The notes under the pieces: model-generated
Told to the model about the DNA's origin: nothing
The model's database searches: none
The model's input: the letters and a program-made list of their open reading frames with translations, nothing else
Part shown: piece after piece, positions 47,183 to 58,000 of the stretch
Layout: each line of letters starts with the position of its first letter
Position numbering within the stretch: position 1 is the first letter of the stretch
Translations under genes and position numbers: made by a program
From: Toxonevra muliebris
Lineage: Eukaryota; Arthropoda; Insecta; Diptera; Pallopteridae
Length of the DNA: 64,000 nt
Direction of reading: 5' to 3'
NCBI GenBank assembly: GCA_963691655.1
Contig: OY829328.1
Location: forward strand, 73,474,400-73,538,399

Positions 47183-49345
47183 ATGAAGTTAACCAATCGC
47201 ATTAATAAATTGTGGAACCGCAATGGACATACAGACGAGCATTGGTATACGTACCTTTTCTTCGGAGTGCTGCGGATTGTGCTAGTGTTTATACCACAAT
47301 TGGGCTACGTGCATCCAGATGAGTTTTTTCAATCGGTCGAGGTGATGACGGGTGAGTGGAAATATATATTGCAAAAGTTGGCAATCGATAAATAAACTTA
47401 AACTGTTTGATTTTTAGCTGATCATTTCCAATTGGAACATACACGAACCTGGGAATTTAATAATACGCTGCCAGTGCGTAGCATAACAATGCCATTTTTC
47501 CTACTACGAGTGCCTTGGAGTTTTCTAGAGTTCATTAACTTGTATGTGCGTGAATATGCAAGTATGGAGTTGCTGCATAGCTATACATATTTAGTATTTC
47601 CTCGTCTCATTGTGTGCTTAATATCTTTCGTGAATGATTGGTGTTTATATCGAGTTTGCCGCTTGTACAGTTTGCAGCATGAAATACGTTTGCTGGCATT
47701 GGGCAGTTCGTGGGTGATGCTTGTCTTTGGTACGCGCACATTTTCTAATACCATTGAAATGGCGCTGTGTTCGCTGTTGTTGTATTTGGTGGCCGAGTGC
47801 ATGATCAAGACAAATACGATTGTGTATAAGAAGGAGTTCCTTGAAGAAAGGTATGAAAAGGCTGAGTCGATCGGGGAAAAAGTGAAAATCTGGAAACTGA
47901 AGAACGCATTACCAACGCACAATTTTAATCATCTACTGCTGCTGGCGACTGTATGCGTGGCGGGCGTTTTTAATCGTCCCACATTTCTGCTCTTCGGCGC
48001 ACCAATGGTTTTCTATTGGATGCTACGTGGTATGGGCACCAAAACTATTACTTTTACCGATTTCAATATACGCATGCTGTTGTTTTGCTTAAGTGCTGTG
48101 CCGGCACTGTGCTTCTTCATTTTCTGCGACTCCATGTATTATAAATACTTGACCGTCGGCGAGCTCCAAACATTCAAAATAGATATCGATAATTTTGTAT
48201 TTACGCCATGGAATTTTATCAAATACAATCTCGATCCGAATCGTACCGCCGAACACGGCTTGCATCCAAAGTATATACACTTGCTGGTGAATATTCCACT
48301 GCTGTATAATGTGCTCGGTATAATTGCGATGGTTTCGTTTGCCCAGCTGATGATACATTTCTTTCGTGCAGAGTATCAAGGTTTGCCGCGGGCTCAGAGT
48401 CTCGTTGGCCTAATGTCGGGCGCAATTTTTGTGCCATTATTTTTTCTATCACTGATCAATCATCAGGAGGCACGTTTTCTAATACCACTCACATTTCCCC
48501 TAATACTGCTGCATGCACCTAAGCTATTGACCGGTTTTTGTGCGGCTTATCCCTTCAAAGAGGAGCAACCGTTGCTGCGTCGCTTCTACAAATCAGTGCT
48601 CTGCTCACAAGCTTCTGCAAAATATCTACTTAAAACGTGGTATACCTGCAATATTCTGCTTACTGTTTTCTTTGGTTTTATACATCAAGCTGGAATTTTT
48701 CCATTGGCGCAACATTTCGAGCATGCCATGCACGTGAAACCTGCTGCAATGCAACTTCATTTGATTACCTCGCACGTATACAGTTTGCCGGTATCGTTCG
48801 TTAACGTGCCCAGTTCGCAGATGTTACTGTTCAATCGTCAGACGGGTCAGCGTTATCGGCGTCAAAAGGATTTCTATCTCTACGAATATGGCGGTCTTGA
48901 TTTAAAGCATTTGCTTAGTAAGGTGAAACTTATATTGTCGCATTGTGAAATGAAGTTGTCTACACGTAAGCAGCAATATCGTTTATTTGTTGCGCTGCCT
49001 ACTTCTCTGAGTGATGATTTTGCTGATGTTATTAAGAGTACTAATTCTTCATATTTACGTCTAGAATTGCAACGCATTTTCTATCCACATCTCTCTACTG
49101 AAGCTTTTCCACGTGTATTCGGGCGTCATCCGTGTGATGTACATCCGCCAGATTGGGCGTATGACGACCTGAAGGGAATGTGTTCGCTGGAGCAATTGCC
49201 TACACTTAGTTTCGCTTATGTCAGCCGTCAGTTTTCGTCATTTATTCATCAATTTGGTTTGGCGTTATACGAATTCGAATTGAAAAGAAAGACGCCTCAG
49301 CAGGATGGTGAAAATAACGTAGAAATTTCACAAATTCAATCATAG
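47183..49345 (+). CDS. PIG-Z: GPI mannosyltransferase 4 (PIG-Z/SMP3 type)
   Basis: Two exons, 47183-47351 and 47418-49345, with a 66-bp GT-AG intron, joined ...EVMT|ADHFQLEHTRTWEFN. Predicted 698 residues. A GT22-family ER membrane enzyme that adds the fourth mannose to GPI-anchor precursors from dolichol-phosphate mannose (known for PIG-Z/SMP3). The diagnostic first-loop motif GYVHPDEFFQSVEVM (HPDE at 44-47) distinguishes it from PIG-B, ALG9 and ALG12. About ten hydrophobic segments follow, e.g. LFFGVLRIVLVFIPQLGYV, LSAVPALCFFIFC, and the conserved HQEARFLIPLTFPLIL near residue 400. It is longer than typical PIG-Z (roughly 520-580 residues), mainly through a C-terminal extension (about residues 560-698). 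The ATG at 47183 is the first in frame before the hydrophobic segment. Intact. Confidence 0.92.
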
Positions 49346-49540
49346 TCTCTCGCGCATAAAATGTTCACTCTAGTTTTATTTGATGCTAGTCGTTTTCTTT
49401 TTTTCTTTTACTTTTTATTCCAACGAATATATGTGTAAAAGTGGGTGGGGAAAATACATTCCATGTCATACATAACAATTCACATATGCACCCGCAAACT
49501 ATTTTATTATATAGTTCTATATTTTTTATTAAATGCAAAT

Positions 49541-49546
49541 AATAAA
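49541..49546 (+). terminator. Polyadenylation signal AATAAA for PIG-Z
   Basis: Canonical AATAAA about 195 bases after the PIG-Z stop codon in AT-rich sequence. Plausible position; the cleavage site is not visible. Confidence 0.5.
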
Positions 49547-49584
49547 TTCTTATTGCTATTAGTTTTTGAGAGTTTTAATATGTT

Positions 49585-49878
49585 AGTATTGTTTACGAGT
49601 TCGAGTCGATCACTCTGAAGTTCTCCAGGCAAGATGAGTTGGAAGACTGTGTTAGTGTTGTTACGCTTGCCGACATCGGAGAGGTATCCGACAAGGAGGA
49701 TTCCGGACCAGATTCGTATGTGAGCGTTGATTCATTATCACAGACGGAGCTGATTCAGGACTACCCACCTCTTCACAGTGAAAATAGTCTTCTGCAGTCT
49801 GATGAAGATGACGCGGACTTCACCTTAGTGGAGAAACCTACCAACGTTAGCACTAATACTTCGGATTGTGCTGATTAA
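49585..49878 (+). pseudogene. Acidic open frame, possible LINE ORF1 fragment
   Basis: About 98 codons without stop: VYEFESITLKFSRQDELEDC, then acidic and Ser-rich sequence (VSDKEDSGPDS, LLQSDEDDADF), ending NTSDCAD. No ATG opens this exact frame (TTG at 49639). It lies 5' of, and on the same strand as, a LINE endonuclease remnant, which suggests retroelement origin. I do not recognise the domain, and it may be incidental. Confidence 0.3.
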
Positions 49879-50099
49879 ATTTCACCATTGCAAATTGGCC
49901 TCGGTCAACCATATTCTCCGCTTGACATCAGAAGGAGAAGATATTATTCTGATCTAAGAACCATGGATCACATAAAATCGGGTAAGCGGACTCAGTAATC
50001 CTGGATTCAAGCTATTGTATGTGCGGAATAAAGGGAAACCCCATTCCTGTATTTAAGAAAAGAAAAACTTGAACGCTAACGCTAACATTCTTTCCAATT

Positions 50100-50525
50100 A
50101 CAGTAACGGAGACACAGTGATGGTTAGCCTCGAAAACCGGGAAGGCAGAGTTTGAGCAACCTCTAATGTATTTAGCCCATGACCATCAGGGGCCTTTCCT
50201 CCCGTCTCCTTCGGAAGAAGTAATAAAAGAAGCTGGTAAATGTAACATCGCACACATCGTCAATGGAGATGCGAACGCTCAGCACACTGTGGGGAAGCAA
50301 CGACACAAATACACGTGGTGAGTTTCTTTTAGATTACCTATTAAGTATTAACCTTCTCCTTTGCAATATCGGCAATAACCCAACTTTTATTAGGAGTAAC
50401 AGGCAGAAAGTTTTACATACAATCCTTGCATCTGAACTACTCGTTCCAAAGGTCAGAGACTGGAGAGTTTCTAACGAAAACTCCTCTGTTCATCAATATA
50501 AACAATTCAGTCTCGAGCTATAAAA
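50100..50525 (+). pseudogene. LINE apurinic endonuclease fragment
   Basis: Across frames: PLMYLAHDHQG, EEVIKEAGKCNIAHIVNGDA, then TLWGSNDTNTRGEFLLDYLL, NIGNNPTFI and VRDWRVSNENSSVHQYKQFS. These match the EN domain of Jockey/R1-type LINEs in order: GD(A/F)NAHH..WGS...N.RG..L, N.GN.PTF, W.VS...S.SDH. Key catalytic residues are degraded (NAQH for NAHH, SVHQYK for SDHRY) and the frame shifts several times. Dead fragment with no RT attached. Confidence 0.7.
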
Positions 50526-50703
50526 GCCAGCAAGACCGTATTAAGGGGGTGGGGAGGGAGGTTTTGGGGGTTCTGTTATGTCTGGCCGCGGCTGTAAGTA
50601 AGATAAAATCCGTTCTGAGTGCATTTTTTCCCTGTACCTCTAGACATAAACACATCCCCTGCTTTAAGAGCGCATGCGAACAATTTAGGTTTTGAGCTCA
50701 TTT

Positions 50704-51020
50704 AGGTTAGGTTAGGTTGGAGTGGCTGTCGAGAGACACACTTAGGCCTGAACGGCCCATTGTGATACCACATAGTTGGACCTACAGTTTAACGCCGATT
50801 CCGAACGGCAGTGTGGCAATTTTTTTATCGGCTTGGTGGTTTTGCCATTACCAACCAATGTGTGCACTTGTACACTACCTTATAATTCTCATACACTTCA
50901 TATTGATAGTGAATATAAGAAAGTTATGAAAATTAACCACCAGACGAAGACGGGAATCGAACCCGAACCTCCCAGATGAAAGTCTAGTGCACTATCCAAT
51001 AGGCTATCGAGGTCGTCTGG
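50704..51020 (-). mobile_element. tRNA-derived SINE, copy 2 (inverted)
   Basis: Inverse of the SINE at 1415-1724 with about 95% identity by eye. The tRNA-like head is at the high-coordinate end (about 50942-51018, with GGGTTCGATTCCCG on the minus strand). The tail at the low end is three CCTAA units (plus strand TTAGGTTAGGTTAGG). Flanked by GCTCATTT direct repeats (50696-50703 and 51021-51028). Confidence 0.9.
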
Positions 51021-51028
51021 GCTCATTT

Positions 51029-52031
51029 GAAAGGACATGATTTAGTATTTTTAAGTTTGTAGCACGTCAGGGTTCAGCACTACAATTTTTCAAAAATGCC
51101 CAAAAACGCTATTTTTAGGGGGTTTAACCTCATTTTTTTTTATGTGAAGTTTTTGATCCCAGATTTCTGTTCAGCATGAAAAATTCTTTCGCAATCACTG
51201 GGAACCATCTTATTCGCAAAACCTATGCAGGGCAGTGTTATTGGATCAGCTCCAAAGTTTTAGGAGACAATCTTAAAGTGTAATTACTTCTTTAACTCAT
51301 TATTGCTCAGAGCACTCCGACTTGGAAGTTCTCTTTCAATGCTTTGACTGCACGAATTCAGGGAATATATGTCAACCTCATCCGGATTGCTCATCATTGG
51401 CCCAAATGCCATTATCAAAATTATGCCCCGGTACGATAAAAAAATACAGTAAATTCCCCACTAATAACACAGTGCAACACAATTCCGAATCCAGAAAAAA
51501 AATGCTTCCTGAATCCGCCACTGCTTTTATTTTCTATTTAGATTTCAGTATTTCTTAGTTCCTTGCATCTGGGTGATGAAAATAGGAGAACAATTTTCAC
51601 AAACTATTTTTTTTTGCTATTGGCATCAATTAAAATAAGAAAAAGCAAATCAATTTATTTAGATACAATCTTAGGGCGTTTAATTAAAACTTTATTTTTT
51701 TTTTTTTGTTTAATTCAAACTTATAATAATAAATAAATAAATAAATAATAAATCTAATTATTAAGAAGTTAAAATCTTGATACACTATAAAATTAGTTTG
51801 CGTGAATAACTTAAAACTAATAAAATTAAATTTTTTCATTTATTTATTTTCATTTTTTTTTTTTTTTTGTAAAATCGTGCATTTGGTATGGTATGTATGT
51901 ATGTATGTAAATATTACTATATGTGTCTGTATGTAATTATGTATAAACTAAAACTACAATTTGAGAAAAAAGTGAGGAATTTTTTGTTTTGTTTGTTTTT
52001 TTTTTTTACTTTGATTTTGCTAGCAGTGAAC
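51029..52031. other. 3' flank of the unrecognised minus-strand gene
   Basis: Probably contains its 3' UTR: AT-rich, (AAAT)n at about 51725-51745, (TATG)n near 51890. A minus-strand poly-A signal is not clear. No other gene. Confidence 0.35.
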
Positions 52032-55000
52032 TCAATTTCTTTCGCCATACTGGTGATTCATATAGATTGGATTCGGTGAATCTACATCTTCGAAAACCAT
52101 ATCCTCATTCGCATTCCAACGTACGCTGCGTACGCTACCATATCTAAATGATTTAGGAATATGTAGGAGGTGGGGCGTGGAAAGGGGATTGTGAATGTTA
52201 TTGTTGTTGTTTTTTTCATAAGGAAAAAGTTTTGAAAAGAGAAATAGGTAAATAGAAAATTGTAAGGTAAAAAAAATATTGAAATAAGTTTTTCAATAAC
52301 GTTGATAGAACCTGTTCATCATGCCGGGCGGTGGTGGTGGCGGTGGCGCGGTTCTTGGTGGTGTACGTCGGGCGCTGAAAAATTAAGAAAATTATGTAAG
52401 CTGTTTTGTGGTTTATTGTTGAATAATAAAAATAGAGAAAAAAAATAGTAATAATAATCCGATAGTTAAAACGCCAGAAAGTGGCCAAATCTTATTTTGC
52501 AAAGTATTATTCGTTAAAAATAATCTGTAATTACAGGCTGGAAAATCTTTCTGAACTTCTGTGGCGCTGAATTAATTGGAATTAATAGGCCTATCATGGT
52601 TTCGCTAGTTTTTTTGGCAAATCGTCTGGCTAATTCGTATCACACACTGGGCTGGAAACAAATTATTATGAGAAAAAAATACCGACAAAATCTGTGAATG
52701 GGGGGTTGTTCTGGATGGCTTCGTGGTCATTTTACAATATTTTTGGAAATCCAGCTCGGATTCCCTCTTCGAGAAAACGCATTTTTGCGTTGTGTGGCTC
52801 GTGTTGTGGCCCGTTTGTGTTATAGATTCTCAAGGATTTATTCCTAAATGAAATAATATTTGAATCTTAATAAAATATATTTACAATAATTATGAAATTC
52901 TAAATAGGTATGTCTTAAAGAGCATACAGTAACACATTTCAATCTCTCTACATAAGATGGATCTTCGATCATATTTTACAGTTTCTTTAATTACATTTTA
53001 GAAACTTTCTAGGTTCTTCCGCTTGTTTAGATATCATTTCAAAATCCTTTCTCTCCCCTACATAAACATATTGAACAATGATTACAATTTCTGGCGAAGA
53101 GGGTCTGGGAATGGTGTCTGAATAAGCGGGAGAACCCATTCACCGACCGTTTCTAAATTTTTGCATAAATACAAAATAAATACAATCAAAGATCCGTCTT
53201 ATGAATTGAAGAAAGCTGTTATCGAATTCTGATCAAGACATACAATATTTGGTATTAAAAAGGATTCCAATAAATAAATAAATATCATTTTGAAATGCAT
53301 CCTTGTGTTTTTTTTTTTTAGATTAACTTTCTTCTATATGTTATATTGAGCTATTAATGCAATAATTTATATGGTTGGCATGGTCTTATAGTATATGCAA
53401 CTCTGGGTAAATTGGCTGACGAGAGAATCGGACAGTTACGACTAGTGACATTTATTTCAGTAGTCAAGGCCATTAATGTTGTTATGAACTAAGAAAATCA
53501 ACATGAAAATTCTTCCCAATACTACAAACAATTAAAAAAAAAAATGGTGTATCCATTACCCTAAATGTACACGTTATTTCGGATGATTTTGAATAATGTT
53601 TAAAATTTCCGGGGGAGAGGGTGGGGAGAGGAAGAATTTGGAAATTATATCTAGAGGGTGACAATCGTAAAGTGACGCACACATTTCAGCAGTTATTTTC
53701 AAAAGGACGTACTTCCATTAAGTACAATTAAGTGTTAACATTGCTGAATATATAAGCATTCATTTGAACCCCACCTCATTCAATATAACCTCCTTTAGCC
53801 TGCACACATGCCTTCAATCGATGCGAAAATCGTAGGACTATTCGCCGCAGGACTTCCTGATCAATTTCAGTCCAGGCTTTCTCTAATGAATTTGTCAGCG
53901 ACTCCAGACTGTAGTGTTGAGATGTACAAGCCTTACTCTCTAAAATACTCCAAATAGAGTAGCCATTGGATTCAAGTCTGGGGAGTATGGTGGCCATTCT
54001 TGAGATGTTATGAATCCAGAAAAATTGTCTTTTATCCATGTTTGCGTTAATTTTGCCATGTGCGAAGGTGCATAATCTTGCTGGAAAGTCCAGTTTTCAT
54101 TTCCAAATGTATCTCGGGCCCAGGGAAGAACATGTTCATTTAAAATACTCCGATAAACAACCTGGTCAATTTTAACACCCTCTTCAACGAATATTAGAGG
54201 GGTTCTGGCATTAGCGGAAACTCCAGCCCATACCATAACGAAAGCTGGCTTTTGAACTCGGCCAACAGTCCTATTTTGTTGCGATGATGATGTTAGCCAC
54301 ATTCGGTCATTTTGCGCATTGAAATGTTGTTCAACCGTGAACATTTTTTCATCTGTAAACAAGATATTTTCAACATTTTTTAACACGGAGGAGCGTAGCA
54401 ACGCCTTGCATCTTTGCAGTCGCAAATCTTTCTTTTTTTGTGTCAGATCTTGAGCTTTTCGGAGCTTGTACGGCTTAAGATTAAGCTTTGATTTTGCAAT
54501 GATTCGCACTGTTTCACGGTTTACTCCCACTTCCTTAGCGATTTTTCTCATTGAGCGCCTTGGATTTCGCTTGATTCGTTTACGAATTTTTTCTGTTAAA
54601 CCAGTAGTGGCAACTGTTGAAAATTTTCCCCGGTCTCTATCTCCAAAACCTCCCGTTTCATTATATCGAATAATAGCTCGGTCTACCGTACGACTTGACA
54701 AATTTAAAGACTTTGCAATTTGACGGCTACTATAATTTGCCAAATGAAATTTCATAATTTCACGACGAATATTTTCCTTGTCCATTTTTATGGAAATTTC
54801 AAAATGTAATAACAAAAATTCAAATGAAATTAAAAGCAAAGCCAATGATGAATGAATTTGCTTTTTAAATTAAAGTAACGGTAAATGGCAAAGCTTGCTG
54901 CAGAGTATTAAACTTGCGTCACTTTACAATTGTCACCCTGTATATATTAATGCGGGAGTCTATAACATAAATGGGAAATTGAATAAAAATGCTTTTTCTC

Positions 55001-58000
55001 GAAGGGGGGGATCAGCTCGGATTTCCAAAAAATATTGTAAAATGACCACGAAGCCATCCAGAACAACCCCCTATTCACAGATTTTGTCGGTATTTTTTTT
55101 CTCATAATAATTTGTTTCAAGCCCAGTGTGATCAGCATTGCACTCGTGACAAACGTCAAAATATAGCGAGTGAGAATTTTGTGTGATAAGTTGGCGAATT
55201 CGAAAACATTTTTAATAAAAATATATTATTCTCAAGAAAATTAACCCAGAATATGATGGAAACAACCAAGAAAAGGTTAGAATGAAGTTACTGTATTATA
55301 CCATAGTATATAGTAAGTTTAATTTATTTGATAATAGTATAAAAAAGGCAAATGTTGTCCAGTTTGGAAAGATGGTATCATTAATAGAAGAAAGCTCTGA
55401 TGTAACCAAAGTGATGGAAGATTTTGGGTCGAGTAAAAGCGACAATAGGGAAATGTGGGATTCAACGTGAAATTAAATTACCTAGGACCGAAATTGGGAA
55501 AGGGTTGCAGAAAGTAATGATATTCTATAGTATTGACTAATTTACTAACTACTCACTTCTAATTTAAATATCAAAATATAGTAGTGTATATGATTTTGTT
55601 AATGACTTTCAAACAATATTTCCAGGTTTGGTTAGACTACAAACAGATACTAAAGAAAAAAAAAACTCACATGCGCAACTTAGTGCACTCGATGGAAGTG
55701 AAACTTCTTTGGTAGGTTTGTGACTGGGAATATGTAAATGCAATAATAGCAGTCTGGGAGAGATAATTGCATGTATGCACATGGCATTTAAATAGTTAAT
55801 ATGAGTCGGTACATATCCAAAGTGCCAAGGCCATAGATGAAAATTTTCCAGATTTTTAATGAAATACACACTGACCGTATAAATAAATAGTTTAAACAAA
55901 AGAAATGAGCCTAATTAATGTTAAATAAATTAAAAAACCTATTTAATTTAACTATTTTTTCAAAAGTGATTAAGTCCCATCGTAAGTGTAAATCAAAATT
56001 GCTTAAGTCCCTTTCAGCCAATCGCATTCTTTCCTTGTTCTGCTACTGCATTTTAATAAAGTAAAATTTTTGGCTTTGCACATGGCCGCATTCATACAGA
56101 TGCTTTATGCTTTCTTGTGCTTAAGTCCAGATGATTTTTTTTTTCAAAACTAATTAGGTCCATATGGTATTTATCAAAAGAGCTTAAGTCCAACGTAAAA
56201 CTGGTTTATTTTGGATTTGGATTTTTCTTCGCAAAATGTCTCCAAAAACAGTTTTCTAAATACTTTCACCCATGTTACAAGTATTTAGAGGTAGATGCCT
56301 TTTTCAAAAAGTAGCCATTTTGAACATTTAAGAGGTGCATTTTTTTAAATGGATAGAAAAGTGTGAGTTAATAGAAGATTATTAATACTACTTTTATTAC
56401 TTAGTACTAAATTATATATTTTATTTATAATAAAAAACGTATAAATAATGTTATTCAAATTAGTTTTCTTTATTAAGGAAATGCCTTGAACATGTCAAGA
56501 ATCAAAAAATAATATAAAAAGCAACAATTATTTCTCCCTATCTTCATGCAATACTATACAAATTATTTTCTTATAAATTCTCAGCTAAAAATTTAACTAT
56601 GAAAGTACAACTCTGTTTGCAAAAACAAATGTTTTCCCAATTGTCAAAGTTCCTCTTACTTGTCAAAATGCATCTACCTTCTTAATTCTTCTGCCATTGT
56701 AGCGAGTGTGGATTTTCACGCACACCAGCTTGATTGCTACCGAAATTTTGTTGAGATTGATTTTGCACTGTTTTCTTTTTAATGTAAACGAAAAGGTAGA
56801 TTCAAATATATTTACAGGGTGACAATTGTAAAGTGACGCAAGTTTAATACTCTGCAGCAAGCTTTGCCATTTACCGTTACTTTAATTTAAAAAGCAAATT
56901 CATTCATCATTGGCTTTGCTTTTAATTTCATTTGAATTTTTATTACATTTTGAAATTTCCATAAAAATAGACAAGGAAAATATTCGTCGTGAAATTATGA
57001 AATTTCACTTGGCAAATTATAGTAGCCGTCAAATTGTAAATGCTTTAAATTTGTCAAGTCGTACGGTAGACCGAGCTATTATTCGATATAATGAAACTGG
57101 GGATTTTGGAGATAGAGACCGGGGAAAATTTCCAACAGTTGCCACTACTGGTTTAACAGAAAAAATTCGTAAACGAATCAAGCGAAATCCAAGGCGCTCA
57201 ATGAGAAAAATCGCTAAGGAAGTGGGAGTAAACCGTGAAACAGTGCGAATCATTGCAAAATCAAAGCTTAATCTTAAGCCGTACAAGCTCCGAAAAGCTC
57301 AAGATCTGACACAAAAAAAGAAAGATTTGCGACTGCAAAGATGCAAGGCGTTGCTACGCTCCTCCGTGTTAAAAAATGTTGCAAAATATCTTGTTTACAG
57401 ATGAAAAAATGTTCACGGTTGAACAACATTTCAATGCGCAAAATGACCGAATGTGGCTAACATCATCATCGCCAGCTTTCGTTATGGTATGGGCTGGAGT
57501 TTCCGCTAATGCCAGAACCCCTCTAATATTCGTTGAAGAGGGTGTTAAAATTGACCAGGTTGTTTATCGGAGCATTTTAAATGAACATGTTCTTCCCTGG
57601 GCCCAAGATACATTTGGAAATGAAAACTGGACTTTCCAGCAAGATTCTGCACCTTCCCACATGGCAAAATTAACGCAAACATGGATAAAAGACAATTTTT
57701 TCGGGATTCATAACATCTCAAGAATGGCCACCATACTCCCCAGACTTGAATCCAATGGACTACTCTATTTGGAGTATTTTAGAGAGTAAGGCTTGTGCAT
57801 CTCAACACCACAGTCTGGAGTCGCTGACAAATTCATTAGAGAAAGCCTGGACTGAAATTGATCAGGAAGTCCTGCGGCGAACAGTCCTACGATTTCCGGA
57901 TCGATTGAAGGCATGTGTGCAGGCTAAAGGAGGTAATATTGAATGAGGTGGGGTTCAAATGAATGCTTATATATTCAGCAATGTTAACACTTAATTGTAC

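Noticed and set aside
48089..48379. Open frames opposite PIG-Z
   Set aside because: Antisense shadows of the mannosyltransferase coding region.
51322..51558. Cys-containing 78-codon frame downstream of the SINE
   Set aside because: No zinc-finger spacing and no exon context.
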